Positions 30,590 to 43,700 of a stretch of 64,000 nucleotides of DNA are shown in pieces. Numbering within the stretch: the stretch's first letter is position 1; each line of letters opens with the position of its first letter. The notes below the pieces were generated by a model that searched no databases, was not told the DNA's origin, and worked only from the letters and a program-made list of their open reading frames with translations. The stretch is taken from positions 51,694,760-51,758,759 of the forward strand of contig OZ024873.1 in assembly GCA_964017185.1 (NCBI GenBank). Reading direction: 5' to 3'. The position numbers and the translations under genes are program-made. The stretch is from Rugalucina vietnamica (taxonomy: Eukaryota > Mollusca > Bivalvia > Lucinida > Lucinidae).

Positions 30590-30695
30590 AATCGCCTTGG
30601 CCAATCAGTAGGTGGGCAAAAACGGCAGAACCCCGAGAAAAACCACCTGGCACACCCGCAAGCATAACCTGGCTTCTCTCACATGTGGTTGACCT
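30590..30695 (-). mobile_element. SINE family 2 body fragment
   Basis: GGCCAATCAGTAGGTGGGC, GAGAAAAACCACCTGGCACA and ACCTGGCTTCTCTCACATG; no head or tail. Confidence 0.65.
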
Positions 30696-30960
30696 AAATT
30701 TTGCGGTCAATCGACTTTATTTTTACGTCAAAGTTTTGTTTTCTCTGCACTTGTAATAGCTGCGAGTGTGAAACCTTGCACAGTTATTGTCCTTGACATA
30801 CACTTCAAGCATGCACCTTAACCCAGTGCCCTTGACCATTATTTTAGGGTCCATCGACTTTGCTAATCTTTACGCCACAGTTTGGAATTCTCTGCACCTT
30901 TGTTAGCTGCGAGTGTGAAACCTTGCATAGTAGTAGAGAGTCAGTAGTCCCTGACAAACC
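30690..30960 (+). repeat. Diverged ~140-bp repeat, two copies, with a third near 31830
   Basis: TTAGCTGCGAGTGTGAAACC recurs at about 30757 and 30905. The lead-in CCCAGTGCCCTTGACC occurs at 30823 and 31836. No coding content. Confidence 0.65.
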
Positions 30961-31105
30961 CTTCAAGCACCCACCCCGGGGGGTACTCTAAAGCTGTTAG
31001 AAGAGAGCACTGGCGTCTGACCTTCAATAAGGCTGACTTTTTCATAGGCGTAACCAGGAAATTGAAATGTATACGCACACAAGTGGGGTAGATCATGAGC
31101 AGGGG

Positions 31106-31107
<2 letters not shown>

Positions 31108-31134
<27 letters not shown>
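31108..31134 (+). repeat. (CT)n microsatellite
   Basis: Thirteen or so CT units. Confidence 0.95.
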
Positions 31135-31137
<3 letters not shown>

Positions 31138-31594
31138 GGGGGGTTCGGGGGTCCTCCCCCGAGAAAAAAATTGATTTTCGGGATGGCTGGAGAACGATTT
31201 TAAGCCTCTTTTATGGAAGGAAATTTGTTTTCTTTCAAGAGATTTTTATAAGGAATGTTCATGTCTCTTTTTTTACATTACGCACGTGCGTAGTGTGCGT
31301 AATGGGCGTTACGCCTTTGTTTTTTGAGGTCATAATTTTGAATTTCCATATTTTTGGGAGTTTTCAGAAAATAACATTTTTTGGGGGGTATGTGCATGTT
31401 TGTGGATATTTTTTGGGGGGTCTCTTCTAAATTTGGCTACTTCTATGGGTTATTTTTAACAAAATTTGACTATTTTATGGAAATTTATCAGAATATTTTG
31501 GGTGTGCTGAAAATACTAGGAGGTGGTCTATCTGACAGGGTATCTTTTGGGGTTTGGGGTCAGACACTTGGGCCTCACCTATGTATACGCAAAA

Positions 31595-31820
31595 GTTAAG
31601 TGTACCCCCCCCCCCCCTCCCCCCACCCGGAGGCAGATCCAGGATTTCTGGAAGGGGGGTTCAAATCCATCAAGAGGGGGTTCGTTTTCAACATTTTACC
31701 TGATTTTTTCATAAATTTCCCCATGAAATTGAAATAATTTGGTCCCAGAGGGGGGTTCAACTGAACCACCCGAACCCCCTCTAAATCCACCACTGCCCCC
31801 CCCCCCCCCCCCCCCCCCGG
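31595..31820 (+). repeat. Poly-C-bounded repeat
   Basis: C-runs at 31602-31621 and 31796-31818 flank a ~170-bp segment with inverted GGGGGGTTCAA and CCCCCTCTAAATCC ends (GGCAGATCCAGGATTT against AAATCCACCACTGCC). Probably a miniature inverted-repeat element. Confidence 0.55.
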
Positions 31821-31996
31821 GCACCCATCTTGACCCAGTGCCCTTGACCTTTATTTTGAGTCCATCAACCTTGTTAATTTTTACGCTGAAGTTTGGTTTT
31901 ACACTGAAGTTTGGTTTTTTCTACACCTGTGAATCTGTGATAGCTGTCTGTGATTTCCACAGATCATTTCTGAGAAAGAAACTTGTTATCACCTAA

Positions 31997-32882
31997 ATAT
32001 ACATTGAAAACGGAATTAAAGAAACAAAACACAGAAATCTACTAGTGTGCAGTTTATTGTTACCCATTAAAACCATCTAAATAAATTTAAGTTTTGTTTA
32101 GGCTATTCCATTTTTTTCTTCTATGTTTAGCATCTGTGGGCGGGTTGGTTTGGGGCCTAAATTTGGAGAAAAAAAACAACAACAACAAACAAACAAATAA
32201 AGATGCTTCCTGATTGAAAAAAATGTATTGTGCTTCCCATTTTTCGATGTTTTTAAGTTCTGGACAAGTCTGGTTTAATTTTGTCTAGTCTGAGGCCATT
32301 ATAATCAAATGTTTGTTCAAATAAATATCATTATATTGTTTACCCAGTTATTTGTGTGTCTTTGTACAATATTTAAGCTTAGTAAACTAAGAAACGCTAT
32401 GTTTTTTTTTTCTAGCTTTGTTCTTTCTGGACAGGTAGGAAGGTTTTGCTGACTGGGGTGGACGCTAAACAGAAAAAATTGGAATGGCCTTAGTTTTCAC
32501 AATATTTGTGTAAATTTAGGAAATAAATCATCTTAAGATCTGTAAAATTTCTGGTTATCACTAACATTAAAAACAAATATACATGTATTTACTGCAAGCT
32601 CAATCTTTCCAAGGGGACCTGTTCTCTCAGCAGCAAAGCTGAATGATCAGCCTTTAAGTTAGATCAGCCAGTGTATCGTCCAGGATGGACCGATTTATGG
32701 ACTGATATTGTTAGTTGTCCATCTGGGTTTTCAATATAAACATCACAATAAAAACGGGAAACCCCCAGAGTTTTATGGATGGAACTACCTTTAAGTCTAT
32801 GCAGTCTGATCAGTCAACAGACAGCTTCCTTCATGCAAACAGCACAGACCTACTACAATGTAGCTCAGACAGCGCCGTTATA
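31997..32882. other. No gene seen
   Basis: AT-rich unassigned intergenic DNA; no long ORF or clear repeat structure. Confidence 0.5.
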
Positions 32883-33172
32883 TGAGCAGCAATGCTACAA
32901 AACCTGTCTTCAGTTTTCCGACCCGGTCTGACAAACCGGTCTGTACAGTCACAGAAGAAGGCTAGAAGCTTGAAATTTCAGCATTGCCAAACCTAAAGAG
33001 TCACTGACGAGGCTTTAATATCCGAAACCGCACATCCCCTCTCTCATTAATATGTTCATTGCTCTTAAAGGATCTCAGTTTTTATTTTTTATTAACGAGA
33101 AGAGGAATTGTACTTCCTCTGCAGCGACTGCTTTTGCAAATGTGAGAACAGGTTGTCTCATGATGTGGCTCA
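32883..33172 (+). repeat. Family A copy with ~110-bp insertion and degraded hairpin
   Basis: Orientation A. The body TACAGTCACAGAAGAAGGCT is followed by unrelated sequence (32985-33090), then AGAGGAATTGTAC and the right end. Confidence 0.72.
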
Positions 33173-33387
33173 TATTACGCAGTAAATAATTAAAGACAAT
33201 ATTTAATACATGCTCATACACCTATTCACATGCTAAAACTAGCTACATGTACGTATCTTGAAAATTTTGAGTTTAATAGTGATAATCCAAAATACCGGTA
33301 GGTCTGTTATTGCAAATTTTCTTTATTTTTTTTCTATATTTTAATCTCAACCAAATATACTGCCTTATGTGAAAAACTACAAAAAGA

Positions 33388-33592
33388 TGAGCCGCCACAT
33401 CAGAAAGCCAACAATCTGTATTTAACTGCACAGCTGATCAGCACCTTTGTTTTCGCCTCATAGATAGTACAATGTATCTTCTTTCTAAATCTGAAATTTT
33501 AAGCTTCTAACCTGCTTCTGGGACTGTACAGCCTGGTTTGTGTCGGACATGGTTGGAGACCCAGATTGTTAGTTTTCTCATGCAAAGGCTCA
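33388..33592 (-). repeat. Palindromic family A copy, half hairpin
   Basis: Orientation B, 205 bp; only the right arm of the hairpin (CTGCACAGCTGATCAGCACC) is kept. Confidence 0.8.
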
Positions 33593-33684
33593 GATCATAA
33601 AAATACTGAATAACAAAAACAGAGAAAATGATCACATAAGTTACACAGCATCAAAAATTCAGTTCTTTTTGTAGCTTTATTTCA

Positions 33685-33960
33685 TCACGAAAACATGTCC
33701 GTGTAATGTATACCCCCTTGAACCCCACTTTTATATAGCAAAACTGGGGTATGCAGGGGTATACCTATTTTTCTTATTTTTGCCCCAAAACATAGATTGT
33801 GGATACTTGTTAGAACCGCCTCGGCGAGGCGGTTCTAACGTGTACCCACAATCTATGTTTTGAGCAAAAATAAGAAAAATATCAAAATTTTTCAGCTTAA
33901 AATTTTCATTTTTTAAAGCTCGAAAATTCTCTGTTTATTGCATGGGCAAGTTTTCGTAAT
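33685..33960 (-). repeat. Palindromic family B copy, inverted
   Basis: Reverse orientation; central palindrome about 33780-33868 (AACATAGATTGTGG... GAACCGCCTCG and reverse complement), nearly perfect over ~40-bp arms. Confidence 0.85.
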
Positions 33961-35100
33961 GTATAAAAAAAAAAACAAAAACAAACATCAGTCTATAAAT
34001 TTAACCCAATTTTAAAGACAGCTGGATCTGTCAGATTCATTTCAAATCTTTACTGCAAAAAAATAAGAACAAAATTACATGAAAAACACCAAATTGGGTC
34101 ATAAAATGTTCAAAAGTTTTCTTTCAGATGACTGTCAGACGGAGAAATTTTATGATAAATTTTTCTAGATTTGAAACCACTAAACATTACAAATAGATTT
34201 GAAAATTACAACACCAGAAATTGAACCAGCGTTAATGATTATAGTGCTTATCATTAAGTTCTAAAATTCTTCAAGAAAATCAATGGGAAGCACCATAATA
34301 GAATGCAATGATTGGCGCTGTGACAATACCAGCAATTGGGTGTAACACGTTTGCCAATATTAGATCAGCCTTACTCGGTTTAATCATTTTTCACTGCCTG
34401 CAATGAGCAAGATCATGTATCGTGATGCACCTGTCATTATTTTGCCACAAATAGGATGGATATAAGGGAAATTTGACACAAAAACAAACCACCATTCTCA
34501 GGAATTAGAAAAGACAAAGCATGCAATTACTGAATTTTAGCTTATATAAGCCTGGCATTCTATCTACGAGAAAGCCCATGATGGGATGCCGCTGAACCTG
34601 GTGTCCCATCTGGGGCTATTATAATCACTCAGAGGAATTTCATCAAAATATGAAAGTAGACCCATCCAAATGATAACAATCGGAAAGTCAATTCATCACA
34701 AATGAGTTAAAACTAATTCCTCATGGGCATGAGAAGTGATAAAGGTGCATAACTATCACATGATTGAAATAAAAAAAATCTCTGTCAGACTGGGTTACCT
34801 CCCTTATCACAGTGCCAATCAATTGGTTCATGTTAAAAACACCCAATAAACACCCATTTTCTATTTACATTGTTATAACAAAATATGCTAATGCATGACA
34901 AAGCCAACACTATAATTTGTAGCCTATGTTAACAATATGATGGCAATTTTTCCACCAATGCAATAACTATGACCCGAGTGCCTAGATCAGGCTAGGCAGA
35001 AATGAAAGTTTTCATTTGGTGCATATCAGCATTAGGGGTGTAATATTATTGGTTGGCCTTGTCCTGCACAGATCAAATGGATGATGTCAAAAAATGATAT
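33961..35100. other. No gene seen
   Basis: Intergenic, no ORF or inverted repeat that I could support. Confidence 0.5.
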
Positions 35101-35320
35101 TTCAGTCATCCCATGAGAAAACCAACAACTTGAGTTTCTGACCAGGTCCCACACAGACGAGGCTGTACAGTTGCAGAAGAAAGCTAAATGGTAGAAAATT
35201 GGAGTGTACTATCTGTGTAGCGAAAACAAAGGCGCTAATCAGCTGTGCAATTACTGCACAGCTGATCTGCGCCTTTGTTTTCGCCTATGCATGTTGTTGG
35301 CTTTCTTATGCTGCAGCTCA
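35101..35320 (+). repeat. Palindromic family A copy
   Basis: Orientation A; hairpin 35219-35284 with CTGTGCAAT/ACTGCACAG and outer arms GCGAAAACAAAGGCGC fully paired. Confidence 0.86.
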
Positions 35321-36379
35321 ATTCTTTTCAGTTGTTTCACTCTGAAACAGGCACAACTTTAATAGCAAAAACGTAGCAAAATGCTGTACCAAAAAATGTA
35401 AAAGTGTGGAAAACACATTTCATTTATGTGTAATAACTAGTGATGCAAACCAGATTTCAAAAGTTCAAACTGTTGAATCCCAGACCCTTCCTAGGCCGTA
35501 TACTTCTGAGGATAAAAGAACTGGGTGTGTTTATTAATTTATGAATGAAATAATACTATGGTTTATTTTTTTATCATGTCCTTCAAAATTTTCATTTAAA
35601 AAGCATGTTTTTAACTTTGGTGCAGGTAAATATAATTTTTCAATTTTCATATTTCATTCTGCGTCACATCAACTGCTACAATGGTATAGTAACTAAAGTT
35701 ACTAAAGTTTAGAAACTCTCGAGTGTGAATGATCATTCAAGGGAACACTTGATTATACTTGTATAATTGGACAAATAGGTCACTAATTCTTATTTAGAGA
35801 TCAGTTACCAGTATTTTGTCCAATCCAGTGAATTGGACAATCTCATATTTCATTCTTATTTTCTAACGGAAAACATGTGATTTGAATCTTTCAACGGTAT
35901 ACCTTTAGCTTTTACCTAGGTCAAAAGTAGACCATACCCAATAACGTATTCATGAGGTAACGCCCATACAGTAACCTATTTGCTGAATTATACATTTCTC
36001 ATCTCTGATTTGGACTTCTACTCTCATTCTCTGCACAACATCTTTGTATATCCTTGCTGGGTCCAAAATTGGTCAAGTAAAGTCTTGTATCTTGTATACA
36101 AAGCAAAAGCCTTAACTATCCAGATTGCAAACATCTAAACCTCAAATGACATCCCTAGTAACTACACATTTACATTCCATTTAAGTGTAAGAACACATGT
36201 ATTTAAAGTGCTATTTCTATTATGCTATTTTCAAGTCATTTTGGTATTAAATGTTTGTGTTCAATTTTCAACCTTGATATACTAGATAAACAGTCTGAAT
36301 TTAATGCAAATGAAAAATGTATATGAAAAGTAAAATGCATGTCATTTAGTATACAATTATACGAAAAAATTGACAACAT
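35321..36379. other. No gene seen
   Basis: Intergenic, AT-rich; nothing recognised. Confidence 0.5.
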
Positions 36380-36617
36380 ACGAGCCGCATCGTGAGAAAA
36401 CGGGATTATTGCCTATGCGAAAACAAAGGCGCAGATCAGCTTCGCGGTAACCGCGAAGCTGATCAGCGCCTTTGTTTTCGCTACTCGGATAGTACAATTC
36501 CTCTTCTACTTAAATCCGAAATTTCAAGCTTCTAGCTCTTTTCTGAGCTTGTACAGGCCGGTTTGTGTCGGACCTGGTCGGAAACCCCGAAGACCGGTTT
36601 TCTCGCGTCGAGGCTCA
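36380..36617 (-). repeat. Palindromic family A copy, near consensus
   Basis: Orientation B, hairpin 36416-36481 (CTTCGCGGT/ACCGCGAAG). Among the best preserved copies, with ends ACGAGCCGCATCGTGAG and CGCGTCGAGGCTCA. Confidence 0.88.
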
Positions 36618-36732
36618 TACTATAGTGAATAAAACACCTCTCCTTGGCAAACCCTTGGCATCTGTCCTTAAACCTTTAAAATGAGGTTTACTGCCTCTCT
36701 AAAACATGTTTCAAATTTTTGCTTGCCACCTC

Positions 36733-37013
36733 ATTATGAAAACTTGCCCATGCAATAAAAAGAGATTTTTTTTAGCTTTAAAAATTGAAAATTTTCAGCT
36801 GAAATTTTTTTATATTTTTCTTATTTTTGCTCAAAACATAGATTGTGGGTACACGTTAGAACCGCCTTGCCGAGGCGGTTCTAACGAGTACCCACAATCT
36901 ATGTTTTGGAGCAAAAATAAGAAAAATAGGTATACCCCTGCATACCCCAGTTTTACTATATAAAAATGGGGTTTGAGGGGGTATTCATTGCACGGACATG
37001 TTTTCCTGATGTG
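36733..37013 (+). repeat. Palindromic family B copy
   Basis: Central palindrome 36828-36920 with a few substitutions; flank GCATACCCCAGTTTTACTAT is shared with the other copies. Confidence 0.85.
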
Positions 37014-37699
37014 TCCTTGTGACTTTTCATACATGCTTTATATTATTCAATCAATGACCATAATATTTGTAAAAGAATCTGAATAGAATATAAATATATC
37101 ACACTATCCAATAAACCTCGAGAAACCACTAGGATTTCATATGAATTTAATATAAACAACAATATCCACATACTCTTGACAATTCAGACATCTTAATTTG
37201 AAGACATTTCACTGTAACAGTGTGCAATTTTACAGATAAAATTCTCATTTTTTTCTGGCATCCGTTTTGCAGCACACAGCTTAACCTATAAGTAAAGAAA
37301 CTTTGTTTATGTAGATTTATCAACCAAAGAAAACAAACAACAAAACAGCTTGCGCAACTACAAAAGCTTGGAATAAAAGGCCTTCTTCTACCCAAGTATA
37401 GGCTCCCAAATAGATACTTATCAAAATCCATGCATACTGTCAGTCTGCTGATAAGTGACCAGTACCTATGTTACCAGCACAACCAAGCCAAGCTCGTCAA
37501 CGAAAAGTATATTCAATCTAAAAGCAAAAGAAACTTTGTATACATTTTTCAGTTACAAATTTAGTCCTATTCCATTTGGAATGATTGTTTTATACAATTA
37601 AGACGTCCAAACTGTTAAGAGTACACATGAAATGTCCCATCTTTTTTCCCCATGTGAACTATGCTGTGTATGTTGGGGACCCCTCTGACCCCCAGGGGC
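37014..37699. other. 3' flank of LAPTM4
   Basis: Should contain the LAPTM4 3' UTR on the minus strand; no canonical AATAAA was found, so the polyadenylation site is undefined. Confidence 0.45.
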
Positions 37700-37780
37700 T
37701 TAAGCAGCAGAGTAGGGTGGGGGCGAGGGCTCATTCTGCTTCATTCTCATCGCCTCCTCATACTTCGGGGGTAGCAGCAT
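37700..37780 (-). CDS. LAPTM4: LAPTM4 last exon with two PY motifs
   Basis: Encodes MLLPPKYEEAMRMKQNEP then SPPPYSAA and TAA. PPKY and PPPY are NEDD4-type WW-domain ligands placed exactly as in vertebrate LAPTM4 tails. Acceptor TGTTACAG. Confidence 0.95.
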   Translation of the reverse strand: MLLPPKYEEAMRMKQNEPSPPPYSAA

Positions 37781-40700
37781 CTGTAACAATATGAAATGAG
37801 CCGGTGCCTGAGAAAACCAACAATTTGGGTTCCGACCAGGTCCAACACAAACAAGGCTGTACAGTCACAGAAAATGGTTAGAGGCTGGAAATTTTGGATT
37901 TAAGAAGAAGAGGAATTGTACTATCCATGTAGCCAAAACAAAGGCGCTGATCAGCTTCGCAGTAGCTGATCTGCGCCTTTGCTTTCTCCTATGCAGATTG
38001 TTGGTTTTCCCAAGCGGCAGCTCAAATGTAATGTTTCTTACTTTCGAAGTCCTATAGTTTTAGACACAGAGTGTTTACAATAATCATAATTATTTGTGTG
38101 ACTATATTCCTAATGACCTATTCAACAATGTTTCAGTAATGATAAGATGATGCTAATGTTGCCTGGGAACTTCATCAATACTATGAGGTGGAGTTAGGAT
38201 TTGAATTCAGGACCACCTGGATTTGAGAATTACACTCTATTAATGCCATCATCAACCTAAAATTTGATTCATTCTAAAATGACACAACTGACTTTGATCA
38301 GGGTGGTTAAATGAGTTGCGTCACGAGAAAACCAACATTTTGCATATGCGAAAACAAAGGCGCAGATCAGCTTCACAGTAAGTGCGAAGCTGATCAGCGC
38401 CTTTGTTTTCGCTACATGGATAGTACAATTTCTCTACTTTCTAAATCCAAAATTTCCAGTCTCTAGCCATCTTCTGTGCTTGTACAGCTTGGTTTGTGTC
38501 AGACCTGTTTGAAAACCACAATGTTGATTTTCTCATGATGCGGCTCAACTAAAGCTTGTCTGTGTCCAATGTTTGATCAACATTTATCATATGATGTCAC
38601 TGTTTTCCAGTGGATAACGTCATGTACATGTAATAAGAAGTGTTATGACCACATGTGCATTACCTTTTGTGGGAATACGTAATGTAAATGTTCATAGAAA
38701 ATATGTCCACTTTGAAGGTGATAAAATTCTATTTTAAAAGTCATATGATAAAATGAATCTTACATTCGTGATCATTTCATATGAAATTTATTCAACTCAC
38801 ATTAAACTCGCTGAAGGCTTGTTTAATAAATTTCATATGAAATGACCACTCATGTAAGATCCTCTTGTGATTTTTAAGCACTGATGAGAGTTTCTTTGAC
38901 TCCTTTACCAATTTCTGACCAAATTTCAGTCTTGTGTTGAGCATGAAAAATGTTTTTATAACCTGGGGGGCTAGTAGGTCTTACCTCAGAGTCTGGGTCC
39001 ATGGTATACTCGCGGACAACACTTCTGTTGGCGTTCCTCAGTTGTAGGTACTTGTAGCAGGACCAGACCATGTCGATCAGATATGCCTGAAAATTTGAAA
39101 TTTTACGATGAACAGTCTGGTACATGTATTAATTTGATATATGGTAAACAAGGAATATCACACTTGCTAATAAATATATCATTTCAGATCTTTATTAAAA
39201 TAGTGGGAAATATGACTTTTGTTTAATATTGATTGAAGTTTTTATACAGAAAACAGAATTTTCTTAACTTGCATTCCAAAAAACTTTTAGTTATGTCACT
39301 TATTCAATGTCACTTTGACTATGCTTGTTCGTTTTGGTATCCAGGTTTATCAAAATTCTTAAGAGAAAGACTCCAAGTTACTCAAAATAAAATGGTTAGA
39401 TTTGTTTTGAAACTGGATCCAAAGTCTCATGTAGGGTCTGAGGAATTTAAATCTTTAGGATGGTTGCCAGTCTCCAAACGGGTAGATCAGGTGATTTTAA
39501 ATCACATTTTTAGGATCAGATCAGGAACATCACCTGAATATATGGGTGAGCGTTTTACTCTTGCCTCGTCTATCCATAACTACAGTACAAGATTTCGAGA
39601 AGTGAAGAGTTTTGGCAAAAAATCATTTGCCTTTACAGGCTGTACCCTTTGGAATGCTCTTCCATCAAATATTAAAAGTGTAAATAGCTTAACGACTTTT
39701 AAAACAGCAGTTAAATCTCATCTTTTAGATTCTGTTTTAATATGAATTTAATGTTATTTAACTTATTAGGTAATCGCAGGTGGTATTTTAGGATATATTT
39801 GTTCTTAATAGTATATAGTATATTTTATAAGTATATTGCAACATGTAACTTGGGTGTTTTGAATGCTTATTTGATAATGTTTGACTATCTGAATATTTAT
39901 CAACAGTGCCTCACTATGACTTGCAAATCAGCACTTAAGGACCACAATGGAAATAAGAGAGATCACTCTTTCTTTTTTGTGTCATCCTTGGTATTGATTG
40001 GCAAGCCATATAACTTTACAATGGAAAATTGATTATTTTCATGCACCCATGTGTGAAGATAGCATTTTACTACATTGTTCTGTTTTATATTGTACATGTA
40101 TGTGTATGTTTTTGCTAATCTGTGATACCGAAATAAATCAATCAATTGAACGAGTTCTTACTACACATATAATTAATTCAGTATGGAACTAACTTTCGCA
40201 ACCCAACAGTTATTCAGATCACTTTATCCATGTGGTCGATAAAAGGGACCCAGGGACAATTTCTTTTTGTAGAGAAATGAAGACTTTAAAGAAGCATCAT
40301 TACTGTTACATTTGACAAGCCTCACGGGTCTTGAACCCATTATGGCTAGCTCTGATAAACTCTTTCTTATTTTGTTTAGTGGAGTTCAGCCTTATCATCA
40401 CAGTCAATTTTTCAATCATATGGAGAAGAGCTCAAGAACACAAAACTGTGGCAATAAGTTTCTACCCAAAACCTCTGATGCACTGTCTTGACACCCTACC
40501 ACGGACTCATAACAATCTTTGAGAGGCTATCTATAAGGATAACATGTCCCTGTAATAGCAAAACTGGGATGTGCAGGGGTATACCTATTTTTTCTTATTT
40601 TTGAACCAAAACGTAGATTGTGGGTATTCGTTAGAACCGCCTCGAGGAGGCGGTTCGAATATGTACCCACAATCAATGTTTTGAGCAAAAGTATTAAAAA

Positions 40701-43700
40701 CATATTTTTTTTTTCCAATGAAATTTTCAATTTTTACTGTTGAAAAAAAAAAATCTGTATAATACGTAGGCAAGTTTCTGTAATTTTACTACATACAAGA
40801 AACCTTAAATCGTACCTTGATTGAGAGAGCCAGGACAAAGACAATGATGAAGAGCATCATCAAGCGGTCCTCATCCATGTTCAACAGTCTTTCCATTCCA
40901 GGGTATTTTTCCTGTAAATATAGTACGAGACAAATTTAAAAGATAGTGTTTTTATATTTATTTTCTTTTTTGTTTGTTTTATCTTATTTTTTTATGTTTA
41001 GAAAATGATCAACTTTTCACTAGTTTTAGCATAGGGAGAATTAAATGTGTATAACAATATAAGAGAATCAATATAAAGCAAATGCAAGTCCAAACTGCTC
41101 CAAAATTTGCATAAAATGGACAAAACCTTTCCCTGAATTTCTTGATTTGAATAATGTAAATTCCAAAATACTTGACAGAACTTAATTTTTCACTAATATC
41201 ATATTTGTAAATTCTTTGTCACTAAAATCTAAAGTTCTTGATAATAAAGAGTTACTATAAGCTTTATAGACGGCAAGAGCACTCATTCGTGGAAAGAACT
41301 CATTTATGATTTGGAGAGCGAAAAAACGCAAATAAGTCATGTGAACTGCACATCTGATTAGCGCCTTTGTTTTTTTCTACACAGTACAACATTTACTCTG
41401 CTTCTTCTTAAATCCAAAATTTTAGTGTTCAAGCTTTTTCTTGTTAGTGTACAGGCGGGATTGTGCCAGACATGGTTGGAAACCCCAAAGATGGTTTTCT
41501 CAATCAAGACTCCTACTCACCATGCCTTGTTCCAAGATCCATAGTTTGATATTGGGAGCGTACGACATGTACCCCACCACTGTAAGACAACTCAGACAGA
41601 AGTCAAACACTTGTAAACAGAAGAATGGAATCAGGTAGCCTGGCCGACTCTGAAATATATCATACAAATATACATAAATCTGCTTTTTGTTACAGTTTGT
41701 TTACGATTTTTATTCAGTTTAATGTCCCTTTAAAGATTATTTCATCTCACATAAGACAGGTCAGTGGAAAGGAAACGAGAAAATCCAGAGAAAAACCACC
41801 TAGCACACCCGCTAGCAGGTCCAGAGGTTATAAAACTTTTTTCATGCTCAGCTCAGCTAAGACTAAAATTTATCCTGCTCCTAAATGTTAAAACGCCAAC
41901 ATCTGTTGGCATTTTAACATTTAGGAACAGGATAAATTACAGGCTTTGGAGTTCTAAACCTTCAATTTCAATATGTTTGGGCTATTTCAGTATTTGTGAG
42001 GATTTGAAATTTCTAGCTCAGCTTAGTTGAGCATGAAAAATGTTTTATTACCTCGAGCCCAGAACTTGGCTTGTCTCAGGTGCCCCATGTGTGGCTCAAA
42101 CCCACACCAGACACAGCAGTGTGTTAAAAAAAGATGAAGCTTAATGTGTTACAAAAGAGAAAAAATATTTAAGATGTCTTTCATTTGATGTATATGTTAG
42201 TAACAAACATACTGGATTGCATGGCACCATATAATTTCTATAGTATGAAAGCATAAACCATGACTTCTTTCTAAAATCTGCCAATTTTTCCCTAATTAAT
42301 CCATAATAACTATTTTTAGTTCTCTAACCATCTTCTTTGTTTTTTTTTGTCTTTTGTTGTTTTTTTTTTTAATTCAGTTTACCGTCCCTTTCAAGATTAT
42401 TCCAGCTCATATGAGATGGGCCAATTAGTAGGTGGGGCGAAAATGGGAGAACCCCCGAGAAAAACCACCTGACACACCCGCAAGCATAACTTGGCTTGTC
42501 TCGCATGTGGCCAGAGCGGGGCTCGAACCCACACCAGACACAGCGGTGAGATGATCGAATGGTTAAGTGCGGAAATGAAATATCAGTGCTCTTAACCACT
42601 CTGCCAAGGGGGCTGTCCCATCTTCTTAGGCTCTATACATCATCATGTGTCTAGGATTGTATCAAATCTGGTCAGAAAGCCCGTAGACAAATTCTCCTGT
42701 TAAAAAGACTGCATTAACTTCACCTACCTTAATTGCTCCGTAGACCAACAATGAACATTAACTTCACCTACCTTAATTGCTCCATAGACCAACATTAACT
42801 TCCCCTACCTTAATTGCTCCGTAGACCAACATTAACTTCACAGGTCTACCTTAATTGCTCCGTAGACCAACATTAACTTCACCTACCTTAATTGCTCCGT
42901 AGACCAACATCAATGCCACCAGGAATGTACACAGGACAAGGGCGAATGCCAGACACATATCCTCTGAAATGACAAATCAGGCCCCAAGGTTATAAAACTT
43001 TTTTCATGCTCAATTCAGATGAGACTAAAATTTATCCTGCTCATTAATGTTAAAATGCCAACAATTGTTGGCATTTTAACATTTATGAGCAGGATAAATT
43101 ACTACTTTTTGAGTTTTGAACCTGAATTTTCCAAAAATTTTGGCTATTTCAACATCTAGAAGCAGTTGAAATTTCATGCTCAGCTGAGCTGAGTTGAAAA
43201 AAGTTTTATAACCTCGAGTCCAGGTTCACAAAAGGATAATCAGTGAACTTGAAGGCAGTTGTGCCTGTGCAGTTGATAGTCTCACAATAAACAAGTCTGG
43301 TAGAGCTTGTAACATGAAGAGGTTTGTTGATAATAACCAAGGGCAAATCAACTTAACTTTTAGAAAAGTAGGAATATCAGTCCTCAACTTTTTTTTCATT
43401 TTCTTTATTTAGATTAACGTCCCTTTCACGATCATTTCAGCTCACATGAGACGGGCCAATAAGTAGGTGGGGCAAAAACAGGAGAACCCCAAGAAAAAAT
43501 ACCTGGCACATCCGCAAGCAGAACTTGGCTTGATCCCACATCAGACACAACAATGAAATGATCGAATGGTTAAGAGCGGTAATGAAATATCAGTGCTCCT
43601 AACGACTCAGCCAAGAGGGTCGCCCACAACTTTCTTAAAAGTTGAATACTATTTTATGCATATCCATGCACAAACACAAGGTGCAGATCAGCTGTGTGCA

